A stretch of 64,000 bases of DNA. It comes from JAUIET01 sp045106985 (GTDB lineage: Bacteria; Pseudomonadota; Gammaproteobacteria; Pseudomonadales; JAUIET01). The stretch is taken from contig JBGCFQ010000025.1 in assembly GCA_045106985.1 (NCBI GenBank), positions 20,403 to 84,402 of the forward strand, in the 5' to 3' direction. Shown here piece after piece: positions 8,607-17,571 of this stretch (positions are counted from its first letter, which is position 1; every line of letters starts with the position of its first letter). The position numbers were made by a program, and so were the translations under genes. The notes under the pieces are model-generated. The model was not told the DNA's origin. It saw only the letters and a program-made list of their open reading frames with translations, and did not search any database.

Positions 8607-10937
8607 ATGAGCAACCACAAAAAACCGGCGAGCATTCGACGCATCATCGCAAAGGAACACGGATTTGGACCAGCCGCCATGGCAATGGCTATCAGCATCG
8701 CTGGCTCTGGCAACGCTTACGCGCAGCCAGGCTCAGAGGAAAATAATGCGGTGGAAAAAGAGAATGGCATCGAATTGATCGAAGTATATGGCCAGAAGAA
8801 TGCGCCCTATAAAGCGATACGCTCAGGCGATTTACGCCGTGCAGCCGATTTGGCATCGTCACCGCAAACTATGACGATTCTCACCCAGACACAGATCGCT
8901 GATTCAGGAAAATCAGATCTGAAAGAGATTCTGGCTGCACAAGCCGGCGTAACAATTGGCACCGGTGAGAATGGAAACGCATTTGGCGACCGGTACATAA
9001 TTCGCGGTCACGAAGCTCGCAGTGATGTGTTTGTTGACGGCGTTCGCGACCCTGGCATGACGACGCGAGAGAGTTTCGCTACTGAGCAAATTGAAATTAC
9101 CAAGGGGCCTAGTTCAACCTTTGCCGGGCGTGGTTCCAGTGGAGGTGCTGTAAACAGTATATCCAAACAGGCCAATCCAAATCAGAACTTTGCCATCCTT
9201 CAAGGTGGCGCAGGTACTGACAATCATCATCGAATGACGCTGGACGTAAATAAAAACCTCAGCGAGGACTTTGCGTTTCGAGCTAACCTCTTGCACGCCC
9301 AAGAAGACGTAGCTGATCGTGCCCCTGCCGAAAAGGAACGTATCGGTGGCTTGGTGTCTGCTCGGTTTGATGCAACCCCTCGGCTAAGTTTGCTGGCCGA
9401 CTACTATCACCTCGAAGCAAACGATGTACCGGATTTGGGAAGTTACTTCGGCCAGTCGACCCGCGCGCCGGTCGAAGACATCGGCGTGTATTTGCAAAGC
9501 GGGGATTTTCTGGACACCGAAGTAAACGCGTTCACGCTTAAAGCGACTTATGAATTATCAGATTCCGTACGCCTGCAGAATGCTATTCGATATGGAACGA
9601 CAGACAACGCGTATGTCACAACCGGTGCCCGTGGCTCAACGCGCGATGCCAGCGACCCACTGGCTCCGAATGCTCTCACAGCAACACTCAGCACACATCA
9701 GGGCTGGCAGGAAGTGGAATACATAGTTAACCAACTCAACATATTCTGGGACCTGGATCAGGGAGATGCCGCACACAAGTTGGTGTTTGGCCTAGAGTAT
9801 TCAGATGAACAAGTCGTAAACGGCTTTTTTGCAACCGAAAACACAGCGCCGACAAACTGCGTCGCACAAGGGCGAGGAGGTGCGCTAGCTTCTCATTGCG
9901 CGATTGATGCCGCAGGAAACTGGGATCCCAATGTACAAAATTTATTGGGGCGTACAGTAAGCCGCGCAAACCAAGACTCAGACTTTAATGTGAAAACCAC
10001 TTCCGGATACATCATGGACACGGTTGAACTAAACGATCGGTGGACGGTCTTTCTTGGCGCACGCTACGATCATTTTGACTACAGCAATGCTGTAGTGGGT
10101 CGTGGTGCGACAGAGCCCAGCGCATACAATTACTCGGATGGTTTCTGGAATGGTCATATGGGCATTGTGCGAAACTTCGGCCACTCCGGTAATGTTTACT
10201 TCACTTACAGTACGGCAACCAATATTAACGGTGGCGAGTCTGACGTTGGTGGTAGTTGTGGCTATGGCGGTTTATGCGGGACACCCGACCAGGTTGATCG
10301 TTCCGACCCAGAACATGTTGAAAATCTGGAGCTGGGTACGAAGTGGGAATTTTTCAATGACCGGCTATTAGCAACAGCGGCGCTGTTTCGAATGACCAAG
10401 GATGATGTAATGGAAAGCGTTGGCGATTCCTATTCCACTCTTGGCACCTTGAATACCGGTAAAAACCGTGTGCAAGGCGTGGAACTTTCCCTAACCGGTG
10501 CGATTACAGATAAACTCAGTGCGCAATTCAGCGCTGCATTTATGGAGTCGGAAGTGCTGGACGCATTTATTGAAGACAATGTCGGCTTGGCCTTGAGCAA
10601 CTTTGCCGATGAACACCTCTATCTGCAGTTGCGTTACGATGCCTCACCGCGATTCTCCTTTGGTGGATCCATCAGCTACAAAAGTGAGATGTATGGTGGC
10701 CAACCGGATACTGCCGCCGGCTATAATGCAACGATCGGCGATTATAGTATTGTTGTGCCCTCGTATGAGGTTGTAGATTTATTCATGAACTTCTACCCCA
10801 CTGAAAAAGTTAACCTGCGGCTGAATGTTAGCAATGTTGCGGATACCGAGTATTGGACGGCTGCCTATCGATCTGGATCATTTATGTATCTGGGTGAAGC
10901 GCGCAGCGTCCGAGGCTCAGTAACGTGGGAGTTTTGA
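8607..10937 (+). CDS. TonB-dependent siderophore receptor (Fiu/catecholate type)
   Basis: Outer-membrane ferric-siderophore receptor of 776 residues. The precursor has a long signal peptide with a likely cut after about Ala39 (GNAYA|QPG), a TonB-box-like IELIEVYGQ (about 54-62), a plug domain with LKEILAAQAGVTIGTGENG and YIIRGHEARSDVFVDGVRD, and a beta-barrel ending in a terminal Phe (SVTWEF). The start is preceded by a GGGAGAA ribosome site. The Fur box upstream and the PiuC-type hydroxylase gene 28 nt downstream place it in an iron-repressed operon, the arrangement known for Fiu-YbiX and PiuA-PiuC. The ligand is probably a catecholate siderophore, an inference from family resemblance. Confidence 0.92.
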   Translation: MSNHKKPASIRRIIAKEHGFGPAAMAMAISIAGSGNAYAQPGSEENNAVEKENGIELIEVYGQKNAPYKAIRSGDLRRAADLASSPQTMTILTQTQIADSGKSDLKEILAAQAGVTIGTGENGNAFGDRYIIRGHEARSDVFVDGVRDPGMTTRESFATEQIEITKGPSSTFAGRGSSGGAVNSISKQANPNQNFAILQGGAGTDNHHRMTLDVNKNLSEDFAFRANLLHAQEDVADRAPAEKERIGGLVSARFDATPRLSLLADYYHLEANDVPDLGSYFGQSTRAPVEDIGVYLQSGDFLDTEVNAFTLKATYELSDSVRLQNAIRYGTTDNAYVTTGARGSTRDASDPLAPNALTATLSTHQGWQEVEYIVNQLNIFWDLDQGDAAHKLVFGLEYSDEQVVNGFFATENTAPTNCVAQGRGGALASHCAIDAAGNWDPNVQNLLGRTVSRANQDSDFNVKTTSGYIMDTVELNDRWTVFLGARYDHFDYSNAVVGRGATEPSAYNYSDGFWNGHMGIVRNFGHSGNVYFTYSTATNINGGESDVGGSCGYGGLCGTPDQVDRSDPEHVENLELGTKWEFFNDRLLATAALFRMTKDDVMESVGDSYSTLGTLNTGKNRVQGVELSLTGAITDKLSAQFSAAFMESEVLDAFIEDNVGLALSNFADEHLYLQLRYDASPRFSFGGSISYKSEMYGGQPDTAAGYNATIGDYSIVVPSYEVVDLFMNFYPTEKVNLRLNVSNVADTEYWTAAYRSGSFMYLGEARSVRGSVTWEF

Positions 10938-10964
10938 TACTACGCTATGCCAAAGGGGTGATCT

Positions 10965-11648
10965 GTGCTTGTTGTGGTTGAGAATTTCCTCAGTGCTGAG
11001 GAGCTTGTGAAAATTCGTACGGCCTTGGCCTCTGCTCCCTGGGCTGATGGACAGATCACCGCAGGAGGCCTCGCCGCTGCATCTAAGAATAACCAGCAAG
11101 TTGATGACAATAGCGCTACAGCCGTCGATATGGCGAATATTCTTTTGGGCAAGCTTGGGCATCATCCGTTGTTTGTATCTGCCACAATCCCCCAACGCAT
11201 TCACCCACCACGTTTTAATCGTTATGGAATTGGTGAATCCTATGGGATGCACGTAGACGCGCCTATTATGTCAATGCCCAACAGTAATGATGTATTGCGA
11301 AGTGATGTATCAGCTACAGTGTTTCTTTCCTCACCCGATACCTATGACGGCGGCGAGCTTCTTATAGAAGGTCAGTTTGGTGCGCAAGAAGTAAAGCTCA
11401 ATGCTGGAGACATGGTGGTCTACCCGTCCAGTAGCCTGCATCAAGTAAGTGCGGTCACGCGTGGCGAACGGTTGGCCGCCATACTATGGGTTCAAAGCAT
11501 GGTTGCGGATCCCGCTGCACGTGCCTTGCTGTTTGACTTAGACCAATCAATCCAGGCACTGACACGCAGTGCGACAACTGACCCAGATGAACTTACTCGA
11601 TTGACGAACGTGTACCACAATTTAGCACGTCGCTGGGCCCATGTGTGA
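10965..11648 (+). CDS. Fe(II)/2-oxoglutarate dioxygenase, PiuC/YbiX-type hydroxylase
   Basis: Cytoplasmic 2-oxoglutarate- and iron-dependent dioxygenase of the PKHD hydroxylase family, 227 residues. It uses a GTG start (10965) after an AAAGGGG ribosome site. The metal ligands are visible as His96-x-Asp98 (YGMHVDA) and His159 (SSLHQV), with Arg169 a candidate 2-oxoglutarate anchor (TRGERLA). It follows the TonB receptor after 27 nt and is surely co-transcribed and Fur-controlled. Family members accompany siderophore receptors, but their substrate is not established. Confidence 0.9.
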   Translation: MLVVVENFLSAEELVKIRTALASAPWADGQITAGGLAAASKNNQQVDDNSATAVDMANILLGKLGHHPLFVSATIPQRIHPPRFNRYGIGESYGMHVDAPIMSMPNSNDVLRSDVSATVFLSSPDTYDGGELLIEGQFGAQEVKLNAGDMVVYPSSSLHQVSAVTRGERLAAILWVQSMVADPAARALLFDLDQSIQALTRSATTDPDELTRLTNVYHNLARRWAHV

Positions 11649-11795
11649 GCAACTCCTGCATCAATCAGTACCCATAGTGGTTCTGTCGCAAAGTTGGTGT
11701 GCTCAGAGACCAGATTTATACTGAGCTATCAAGAATATCCCTAATCGGACATTACGTGATCAGCTATAAACAACTCGGCCGCAAGCGACCGAGTT

Positions 11796-12035
11796 TCAAA
11801 ACAGAGCGAGCGGCCAACCAGTTTTTTCTTCTTTGTCCATAGTTTTGAGCTGGTCTTGGACGTACTTGCGAATAACTTCTTCTGTGGCATTGCCGATCGT
11901 TTCAACAAAATAACTATTCGTCCAGAGTTTTCCACCCCAAAAATACTTGTTTCGAATATCCGGGTGAACTGAAGAAGGGCGCTGCCCGTGATTTATTGCA
12001 GAAACCGGTGCGGACTTAAAGAACACTACATTCAC
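11796..12035 (-). pseudogene. IS200/IS605-family TnpA remnant
   Basis: The frame contains SVHPDIRNKYFWGGKLWTNS, YFVETIGNATEEVIRKY and VQDQLKTMDKEEK, the C-terminal third of an IS200/IS605 Y1 transposase. The N-terminal half, including the HUH motif expected in this family, is missing; the preceding residues (FFKSAPVSAINHGQRP) look scrambled. No tnpB or intact ends were found, so this is a dead fragment. Confidence 0.8.
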
Positions 12036-12051
12036 TAAGCCGCCAGTTTCT

Positions 12052-12186
12052 ATGTACCGTGAATTGCCACGAAAATTCGGTTTCGAGTCGACGGAAGATA
12101 GACCTAGTTTTGTTTACAGCGACACGCGTGCGCGGCGGCGTCTTAAGCGACTAAAGAGGCCAAGCTGGAATCGTCTCAACGTTTAA
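12052..12186 (+). other. Short basic open frame, possible gene fragment
   Basis: A 44-codon plus frame starting MYRELPRKFGFESTED and ending RARRRLKRLKRPSWNRLNV. Its composition looks coding-like and it abuts the IS200 remnant, so it may be the 3' end of an interrupted gene. There is no ribosome site before the ATG. Family not recognised. Confidence 0.25.
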
Positions 12187-12225
12187 TGAATTAGCTAGAG
12201 TAAGGAAAAGAAGAAGGAGAAAGAC

Positions 12226-12375
12226 ATGAGTAAGTCAAAATTTAGGAATAGGCACGCCTGCAACCCAATCATGCGAAAGGGTGGCGTGCACGAAAAATCT
12301 GGTGGTGCTAAACGAGCGGCGAATAAGCACAAGACTCGAGCACTACTTTATCGCAGCACAAATCAGGAGATTTGA
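12226..12375 (+). CDS. Small basic protein (49 aa)
   Basis: Short frame with a very strong ribosome site (GAAGGAGA, about 6 nt before the ATG). The product is Lys/Arg/His-rich: MSKSKFRNRHACNP, then IMRKGGVHEKSGGAKRAANK. It has no signal peptide and no hydrophobic segment. The charge suggests nucleic-acid or ribosome association, but this is inference; I do not recognise a named family. It stands alone between an IS200 remnant and a LysR gene, with about 200 nt of unassigned sequence after it. Confidence 0.6.
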   Translation: MSKSKFRNRHACNPIMRKGGVHEKSGGAKRAANKHKTRALLYRSTNQEI

Positions 12376-12572
12376 TTAACTAGCGGGCAGCGCGTGATTG
12401 TTATCACAAAAAACGCGTTGCTCCATTTTTTACCAAGGCATTTTTAGAGTACATTGCGAGAGACAATCCAATGAAGGCTGGAAAGACTGAGACAATTAGT
12501 TAGATATGTTCTTCCCGGCGCAATCTTTCATGTTCACCGCAGTGTTTGTCGTAGTCCGCCATTAGTTATTCT

Positions 12573-13418
12573 TCACTCTAACGCGCTCGAAAGACTTTCT
12601 ACCAAGTAATCTCGAACGGCGCGCACTCTCGATGTATATCGAAGATCTGTGTGGTAAAGAACCCACACTTCATAGGTGTGTATCGCCGGCGAGAGTTGTA
12701 CAAGACTTTCTTCGCGGTCACAGATGAAAGTAGGCAGGATTCCGACTCCAAGACCTTGTTTGGCAAGCTCAACCTGGAGGAAAATGTCGTCGAAATACCC
12801 TGCTACGCTCAAATGTTCGAAACCTGGCAGTGCTTTCCAGGTGTCCGGATTGCCATACGCAATTATCTGCGCGCTAGAGTTTTTTTCCAACGGACGGTGT
12901 GTTCTCGCATAGCGTTTATTGGCGTAGGGCGCTAGTGATCCACTTCCCACCTGTCGCCCCACCAAGTCATCTGGTGGGGAGTTAGTTAAACGCACGGCGA
13001 TATCGGCTTCTCGCCTGCCTAAATTTGCTCTCTCATAACTTAAATCTATTTCTAGCTTTATGCCGGGAAAGCGCTCATGGAAAGTAACTAGGTCCGGCAG
13101 TACTGATAGATGGGCGAAAATGGCAGGCATTGAAATTTTCACGTCGCCCTCAAGTGCACTGTCTCGCCCGGTTACCGCTCGATCAATTGCTTGAATGCTC
13201 TCTTCAATATCTTCGGCACCGCGGAGCACATCTTCACCTGAGCTGGTTAAGCGAAAGCCGACTGCCTGGCGTTCAAACAGGCGAGCGCCTAGTCGCTGTT
13301 CAAGGTTTTCAACCCGTCGCAGCACCGTGGAATGGCTGACATTCAGCTCGGCAGCCGCGGCACGAACCGAAGGTGTGCGAGCCACGACCAGAAAAAATCG
13401 ATAATCATTCCAATCCAT
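12573..13418 (-). CDS. LysR-family transcriptional regulator
   Basis: 281 residues. The N-terminal winged helix-turn-helix (about 1-60) reads DWNDYRFFLVVARTPSVRAA and VSHSTVLRRVENLEQRLGAR. A C-terminal substrate-binding domain follows, with LTNSPPDDLVGRQVG and an ending close to SRVRAVRDYLVE. Such regulators usually control a divergent neighbour in response to a small molecule. Here the divergent gene is the small exported protein at 13535, with a 116-nt AT-rich gap between the two start codons that could hold both promoters. The effector is unknown. Confidence 0.92.
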   Translation of the reverse strand: MDWNDYRFFLVVARTPSVRAAAAELNVSHSTVLRRVENLEQRLGARLFERQAVGFRLTSSGEDVLRGAEDIEESIQAIDRAVTGRDSALEGDVKISMPAIFAHLSVLPDLVTFHERFPGIKLEIDLSYERANLGRREADIAVRLTNSPPDDLVGRQVGSGSLAPYANKRYARTHRPLEKNSSAQIIAYGNPDTWKALPGFEHLSVAGYFDDIFLQVELAKQGLGVGILPTFICDREESLVQLSPAIHTYEVWVLYHTDLRYTSRVRAVRDYLVESLSSALE

Positions 13419-13534
13419 AGCGGTCTGTCAGTGAACCATATATTGTCTTTTATAATAAAACGATAACATATATAAACCACCGTGTGTTCTACGCAAGCTT
13501 GAATCATTATCCAAAACCCACGAAGAGAGTGACT

Positions 13535-13810
13535 ATGAAACCTTTACCACTTGCCACCAGTCTATTAATCATGAGCGCTGCCTCCATAACAATGGCCGAG
13601 ACCAAAGTGACCGGTACCGCCCAAGCCTTTGCTGCATGCAAGGCTGCAATTCATCGCAATCATGACGATGTGCAACAGGTGAAACTTCTGGGTGCCAAAA
13701 GCAGTACCCGTCCTTATAAGTTGATTGTGCGCGTTAAGCGTAATGATGCTAAGCAAAAGTCAGTCTGCTTGGTAACCCGGGACGGTGATGTTAAGTTAAC
13801 GGCTAAATAG
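13535..13810 (+). CDS. Small exported protein of unknown function (91 aa)
   Basis: The ATG at 13535 follows GAAGAGAG and opens a typical signal peptide (PLATSLLIMSAASITMA, cut before ETK); the longer upstream reading lacks a ribosome site and would bury the signal. The mature part is about 70 residues and basic, with two Cys (FAACKAA and KSVCLVTRDG) that could form a disulfide. It lies 15 nt ahead of the MAPEG gene and opposite the LysR gene. Not recognised. Confidence 0.75.
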   Translation: MKPLPLATSLLIMSAASITMAETKVTGTAQAFAACKAAIHRNHDDVQQVKLLGAKSSTRPYKLIVRVKRNDAKQKSVCLVTRDGDVKLTAK

Positions 13811-13825
13811 AAAAAGGATAACGGT

Positions 13826-14224
13826 ATGGAAGTTCAAATATTTCTGGCGGCTTGTCTGCTACTGCTGATTCAGCAACTCGTGGGAGCTGCACTAAAAATA
13901 TTGCAATCCGATGTGGGTTTTGCATGGGGTATTGGCCCACGCGATGATAGCAAGGCCAATGGTATTTTGGCTGGCCGTGCTGAGCGTGCAACTAGCAATA
14001 TGCTGGCTACCTTTCCAATATTTGTTGGTTTAGTGTGTTTGCTTGTTGTAACTGGCAACACCAACGAGGCGAGTGAAACGGGCGCTATGATCTACTTGTC
14101 GGCGCGAGTGGCGTTTTTTCTAATATACCTATTTGTTACAGTGCCGATGGTGCGTACTATTGCTTGGGGAATAAGCATAGGTGGCTTGGTTAGAATGGCT
14201 GCGCAACTCATGACAGGAGCGTAA
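13826..14224 (+). CDS. MAPEG-family membrane protein
   Basis: 132 residues with about four membrane helices. Family features are the first helix ending QQLVGAALKILQ and the segment GPRDDSKANGILAGRAERAT, with the conserved N-x-x-x-x-x-x-R-A-x-x-N/S pattern of the MAPEG (eicosanoid/glutathione metabolism) superfamily. The ribosome site AAAGGAT lies before the ATG. Bacterial members are inner-membrane proteins, and some act as glutathione transferases. It is probably co-transcribed with the small exported protein upstream. Confidence 0.85.
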   Translation: MEVQIFLAACLLLLIQQLVGAALKILQSDVGFAWGIGPRDDSKANGILAGRAERATSNMLATFPIFVGLVCLLVVTGNTNEASETGAMIYLSARVAFFLIYLFVTVPMVRTIAWGISIGGLVRMAAQLMTGA

Positions 14225-14294
14225 GTGACAGAAAACTGAGGGCGAAAATTTAGGAGAGGAAATAGGCCGTAGCCTATTTCCGGGTGGAAACGTC

Positions 14295-15404
14295 CTAAAG
14301 TCGAACGACCAGCTTGCCAAAGTTATTGCCGCTGAATAAACCAAGGAAAGCTTCAGGGGCGTTTTCCAAACCTTGCACTACATCTTCTTTGTACTTTATT
14401 TTCCCTTCACTCATCCACTGTGCAACGTCGCCAACAAAGTCAGGTATGCGATGCGCATAATCAGAGATAATAAAACCCTGCATTTTGATTCTTTTGGTCA
14501 AAATCATCGACTGCAGCATAGACATGCGGTCGGGCCCGGGCGGCAACTCAGTTTGGTTGTAATGCGCGATTAAGCCGCAGACTGGCACACGCGCATGATT
14601 GTTTAGCAAGGGCATAACGGCCTCCCAAGACGAGCCACCTACGTTCTCGAAATAGACGTCAATGCCATCCGGACACGCTGCAGCCAATTGCTCAGCCATA
14701 GTGTCGTCGTAATGGCTAATACAGGCGTCGTAGCCAAGTTCTTTCACCGCGTAATCGCATTTCTCTTTGGCGCCAGCAATGCCAACAACACGACAACCTT
14801 TCAGTTTCGCTAATTGACCAACCACAGAGCCAACCGCACCAGTAGAAGCAGCAAGTACCACGGTATCCCCCGCTTTCGGTTCGCCAAGATCTAACAATCC
14901 TACATAGGCAGTTAAGCCTGGCATGCCGAGTATGCCCAAGCCATAAGATTCATGCGTAATTCTTGGGTCCAATTTTCTAAGCCCTTGGCCGTTGCTGGTC
15001 TCATAAGACTGCCAGCCAGAACTCGAAAGAATCTTGTCGCCGGCTGCATAGTCAGGATGGTGGCTTTGTACAACTTCCGAAATAGTGCCACCTATCATGG
15101 CGTCACCGACAGCTACGTTTGCTGCGTAACCCTTTGCCGCATTCATACGGCCGCGCATGTAAGGATCTAGCGATAAATAGCGAGTACGAAGTAACAGTTC
15201 TCCTTTTTCTGGCGCAATTATAGGGCTGCTTTCTAGCCGAAAGTTGCTCAATGTGGGTTTTCCAACCGGGCGAGACGCCAGCACAATGCGTTGATTTTCT
15301 GTGGCAGTAGCATCACTACTGCTGGACGCGTTGGCGAAAGCGGGTAGTAAGCCTGTGGCTGTCAACGCAAGGCTGGCACCGATAACTTCGCGACGTGTTT
15401 TCAT
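14295..15404 (-). CDS. NADPH-dependent MDR oxidoreductase with Tat signal
   Basis: A 369-residue medium-chain reductase of the zinc-free CurA/YncB/leukotriene-reductase type, which reduces alpha,beta-unsaturated or quinone-like substrates with NADPH. Family marks are RTRYLSLDPYMRGRM (about 71-85), the nucleotide loop STGAVGSVVGQLAKLKG, DVYFENVGG and a C-terminal GNNFGKLVV. Unusually, it starts MKTRREVIGASLALTATGLL, a twin-arginine signal, so it should be exported folded with its cofactor. A cytoplasmic relative without a signal lies at 32207. It stands apart from the neighbouring minus-strand genes and has no obvious operon partner. Confidence 0.88.
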   Translation of the reverse strand: MKTRREVIGASLALTATGLLPAFANASSSSDATATENQRIVLASRPVGKPTLSNFRLESSPIIAPEKGELLLRTRYLSLDPYMRGRMNAAKGYAANVAVGDAMIGGTISEVVQSHHPDYAAGDKILSSSGWQSYETSNGQGLRKLDPRITHESYGLGILGMPGLTAYVGLLDLGEPKAGDTVVLAASTGAVGSVVGQLAKLKGCRVVGIAGAKEKCDYAVKELGYDACISHYDDTMAEQLAAACPDGIDVYFENVGGSSWEAVMPLLNNHARVPVCGLIAHYNQTELPPGPDRMSMLQSMILTKRIKMQGFIISDYAHRIPDFVGDVAQWMSEGKIKYKEDVVQGLENAPEAFLGLFSGNNFGKLVVRL

Positions 15405-15443
15405 TCTGTGTACCTTAATGTAGTGAAAATTATATATTTGAAA

Positions 15444-15860
15444 CTAAATTCTATGGCGCTGGCTCGCAAATGCTTTTACTGCCAACGCAAAGCCCAATAC
15501 GCCAATTAGATTAACGACTATTCCAGCAATACGCCAAAATTCCGAAGGCCATAACTCTTGGCTTTTTGTAAAGCCTCCATAAATGGCCATTGCTGCAGCA
15601 GTGAAGGCAATGCACGAGAGTGCTAAGTATATGGATTGCCAGTTTAGATGAAGACTTAGCCACAAAGAGCACAGCAGTAGGGCTGCAATTGAAACAACGG
15701 TGAGAGAGGCTGTAGGCCCAATAGATTGCATTCCCTGATCATTTTGCCACATACCCACCACATTCCACACAATACACAAAAATGCATGAGTTGCCTGTGC
15801 ATTGAAAGCCGTCTGATAGGTGGTTTTAGATGGCAATGCAGAACTGTTCGCTTGCGTCAT
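15444..15860 (-). CDS. Four-helix inner-membrane protein, unknown
   Basis: 138 residues with an N-terminal polar stretch and four predicted membrane helices (about 26-42, 48-70, 75-95 and 110-130). No catalytic motif was seen. It is followed downstream by the Tat-exported oxidoreductase after 39 nt, so the two could share a transcript. Family not recognised. Confidence 0.65.
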   Translation of the reverse strand: MTQANSSALPSKTTYQTAFNAQATHAFLCIVWNVVGMWQNDQGMQSIGPTASLTVVSIAALLLCSLWLSLHLNWQSIYLALSCIAFTAAAMAIYGGFTKSQELWPSEFWRIAGIVVNLIGVLGFALAVKAFASQRHRI

Positions 15861-15887
15861 TTCATAGTCTGTTGAGCTGAGTTCAAA

Positions 15888-16352
15888 TTACGCTGACATG
15901 TTCTTAGACATCAATCGCATTGCGGCAAATTGGCTTCTTAGATAACCACTGTGCTTTGGTAAGTCATCCAACACCGCCTCTTTACGTCGGTCATAAAAAA
16001 TATGCATTTTAGCAGGCGGAAGAATCACACTTTCGGAGTAGTTAGCAGCCGAAATAAATGCAATTCGCTTATCGCCTGAGCCAGCGGAAGCCATCACGGG
16101 CTTATCACAAGAGCCGCAGGTGCCGCGATCTATCGCAGGAAAAGATCTGTATTTATCAAACTTAATGTTGTGTTGTTCTGGCAGCTGCACGTGACTCCAG
16201 CTCAAAACAGTAACGTCTGCAAAAGCTTTGTTGTACAGTTTCTGGCAAATACTGCAATGACAGAAAAAACGAACCTTTGGAGCCGCGTTAACTTGAAACG
16301 TTGTTTCTCCGCAGGGACATGAACAGTTGTGACTGGTGTTGGTATCGGTCAT
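15888..16352 (-). CDS. GFA / CENP-V-family zinc protein
   Basis: A 154-residue protein from ATG 16350-16352; an 18-residue upstream extension is possible but has no better support. The zinc-binding pattern of the glutathione-dependent formaldehyde-activating (GFA) family is visible: CSCPCGETTF near the start, FFCHCSICQK in the middle and GTCGSCDKPV later. The family forms or binds S-hydroxymethyl-glutathione-like adducts, but many members have no proven activity. The next gene downstream is the four-helix membrane protein, 27 nt away. Confidence 0.85.
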   Translation of the reverse strand: MTDTNTSHNCSCPCGETTFQVNAAPKVRFFCHCSICQKLYNKAFADVTVLSWSHVQLPEQHNIKFDKYRSFPAIDRGTCGSCDKPVMASAGSGDKRIAFISAANYSESVILPPAKMHIFYDRRKEAVLDDLPKHSGYLRSQFAAMRLMSKNMSA

Positions 16353-16666
16353 TCTTATACGTCCGCGTTTTGTCTGAATAGTTGGTCTGTTCTTGCAAGG
16401 CCACACGCCCTAACTTAGCGCAGTGTTTCGGAAAACCTGCTTGCGAAGCTATTATGCCAGCTTGCGGCCGGCCTGACATGCGTCTAGCGAGATAGTCACA
16501 GGCTATCTTTATGATTTTCAATAGAATGTGTGAGTGAGTTGCCTTGGACGTGCACATTCGCAGTGATTACCTGCGCCAGTGACAGGGCGTTTTTGTAGGC
16601 AAACATCGGTTACGCTATTATGCTACACAATGATAGACAGTTCGAAGCCGTAAAAGGGAGTAAGCG

Positions 16667-17230
16667 ATGACAATGCTAATTTTAGGCGTGGTGCTTTTTT
16701 TCACGCTACATATGATGCCATTTTGGATGCGCGGTTTCAGGTCAACTGTTATCAAGACAATGGGGGCAGGGCCGTACGCCGGAGTGTTCGCCTTATTGTC
16801 TTTGGCTTCTTTTGTTGTGATTGTGTTCGGTTGGAAGGCCGCCGAGTTGAGTTTACTATACGTGCCGCCTGCGTGGGGCCGCCACGCGACAATGCTTCTA
16901 GTGCTGGTAGGCATACTGCTATTTATTGCCAGTAACGCGCCTACCAATATACGCCGAGTTCTTAGGCATCCTCAGCTATTGGGCGTAAGTCTCTGGGGTA
17001 TTGGCCACCTGCTCTCCAATGGCGAAACGCGATCCGCGGTGCTGTTTGGTGGAATGATTCTGTTCTCAGTGGTTGCTATGTGGTCTTCTAACAAGCGAGA
17101 CGGTGAGTGGGAAAAGCGCGAAGCGGTTCCTGTGTCTCGCGATGTTGTGGTTGTTCTTATTGGCTTAGTCGTATTCAGCGCACTGCTCTACTTCCATCAA
17201 TCCTTTACTGGCATGCCTGTTACCTTCTAG
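16667..17230 (+). CDS. NnrU-family membrane protein
   Basis: 187 residues with five to six membrane helices and family wording ASNAPTNIRRVLRHPQLLG and WGIGHLLSNGETRS. Its ribosome site is GGGAG. NnrU proteins were first linked to nitric-oxide/nitrite respiration gene clusters, and relatives (isoprenoid cyclase-like or heme-related) are widespread outside denitrifiers. No denitrification genes lie nearby, so a generic membrane role is safer. It is monocistronic by position. Confidence 0.88.
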   Translation: MTMLILGVVLFFTLHMMPFWMRGFRSTVIKTMGAGPYAGVFALLSLASFVVIVFGWKAAELSLLYVPPAWGRHATMLLVLVGILLFIASNAPTNIRRVLRHPQLLGVSLWGIGHLLSNGETRSAVLFGGMILFSVVAMWSSNKRDGEWEKREAVPVSRDVVVVLIGLVVFSALLYFHQSFTGMPVTF

Positions 17231-17571
17231 AGCTAGCATAAGTTGTGTTAAAAGCTTGCTTGAGTGCTAGCGTATAAAGATTTTACAATTGCCTGATGAC
17301 CCGTATAGCGCGCCGGTTAATCGATTAATGGCACCTTGATTCAGTTCTGCTAAGTTTTCTAATTCCTTTCTAATTCAAAGAGCTAACGGCCAAGGCAAAG
17401 ACCTGAGCTACGGTGGTTAGCCTGCTTGTTAAGCCATGGTAAATGGCCTAAGAGTCGGCAACTTAAACTTACACTGGCACAAACAGCTGGATTTGCAGCA
17501 ACAAATTGAGCAACCTAAGAGTGAAGAACATCCCTTCACAAATAAATAACTAATAACTAAAGGAAATTCTT
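17231..17571. other. Intergenic region, 341 nt
   Basis: No gene recognised. It holds a GCTAGC...GCTAGC inverted repeat soon after the NnrU stop (about 17232-17270), and just before the next gene an AAAGGAA ribosome site. Codons in all frames are broken. Confidence 0.5.
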
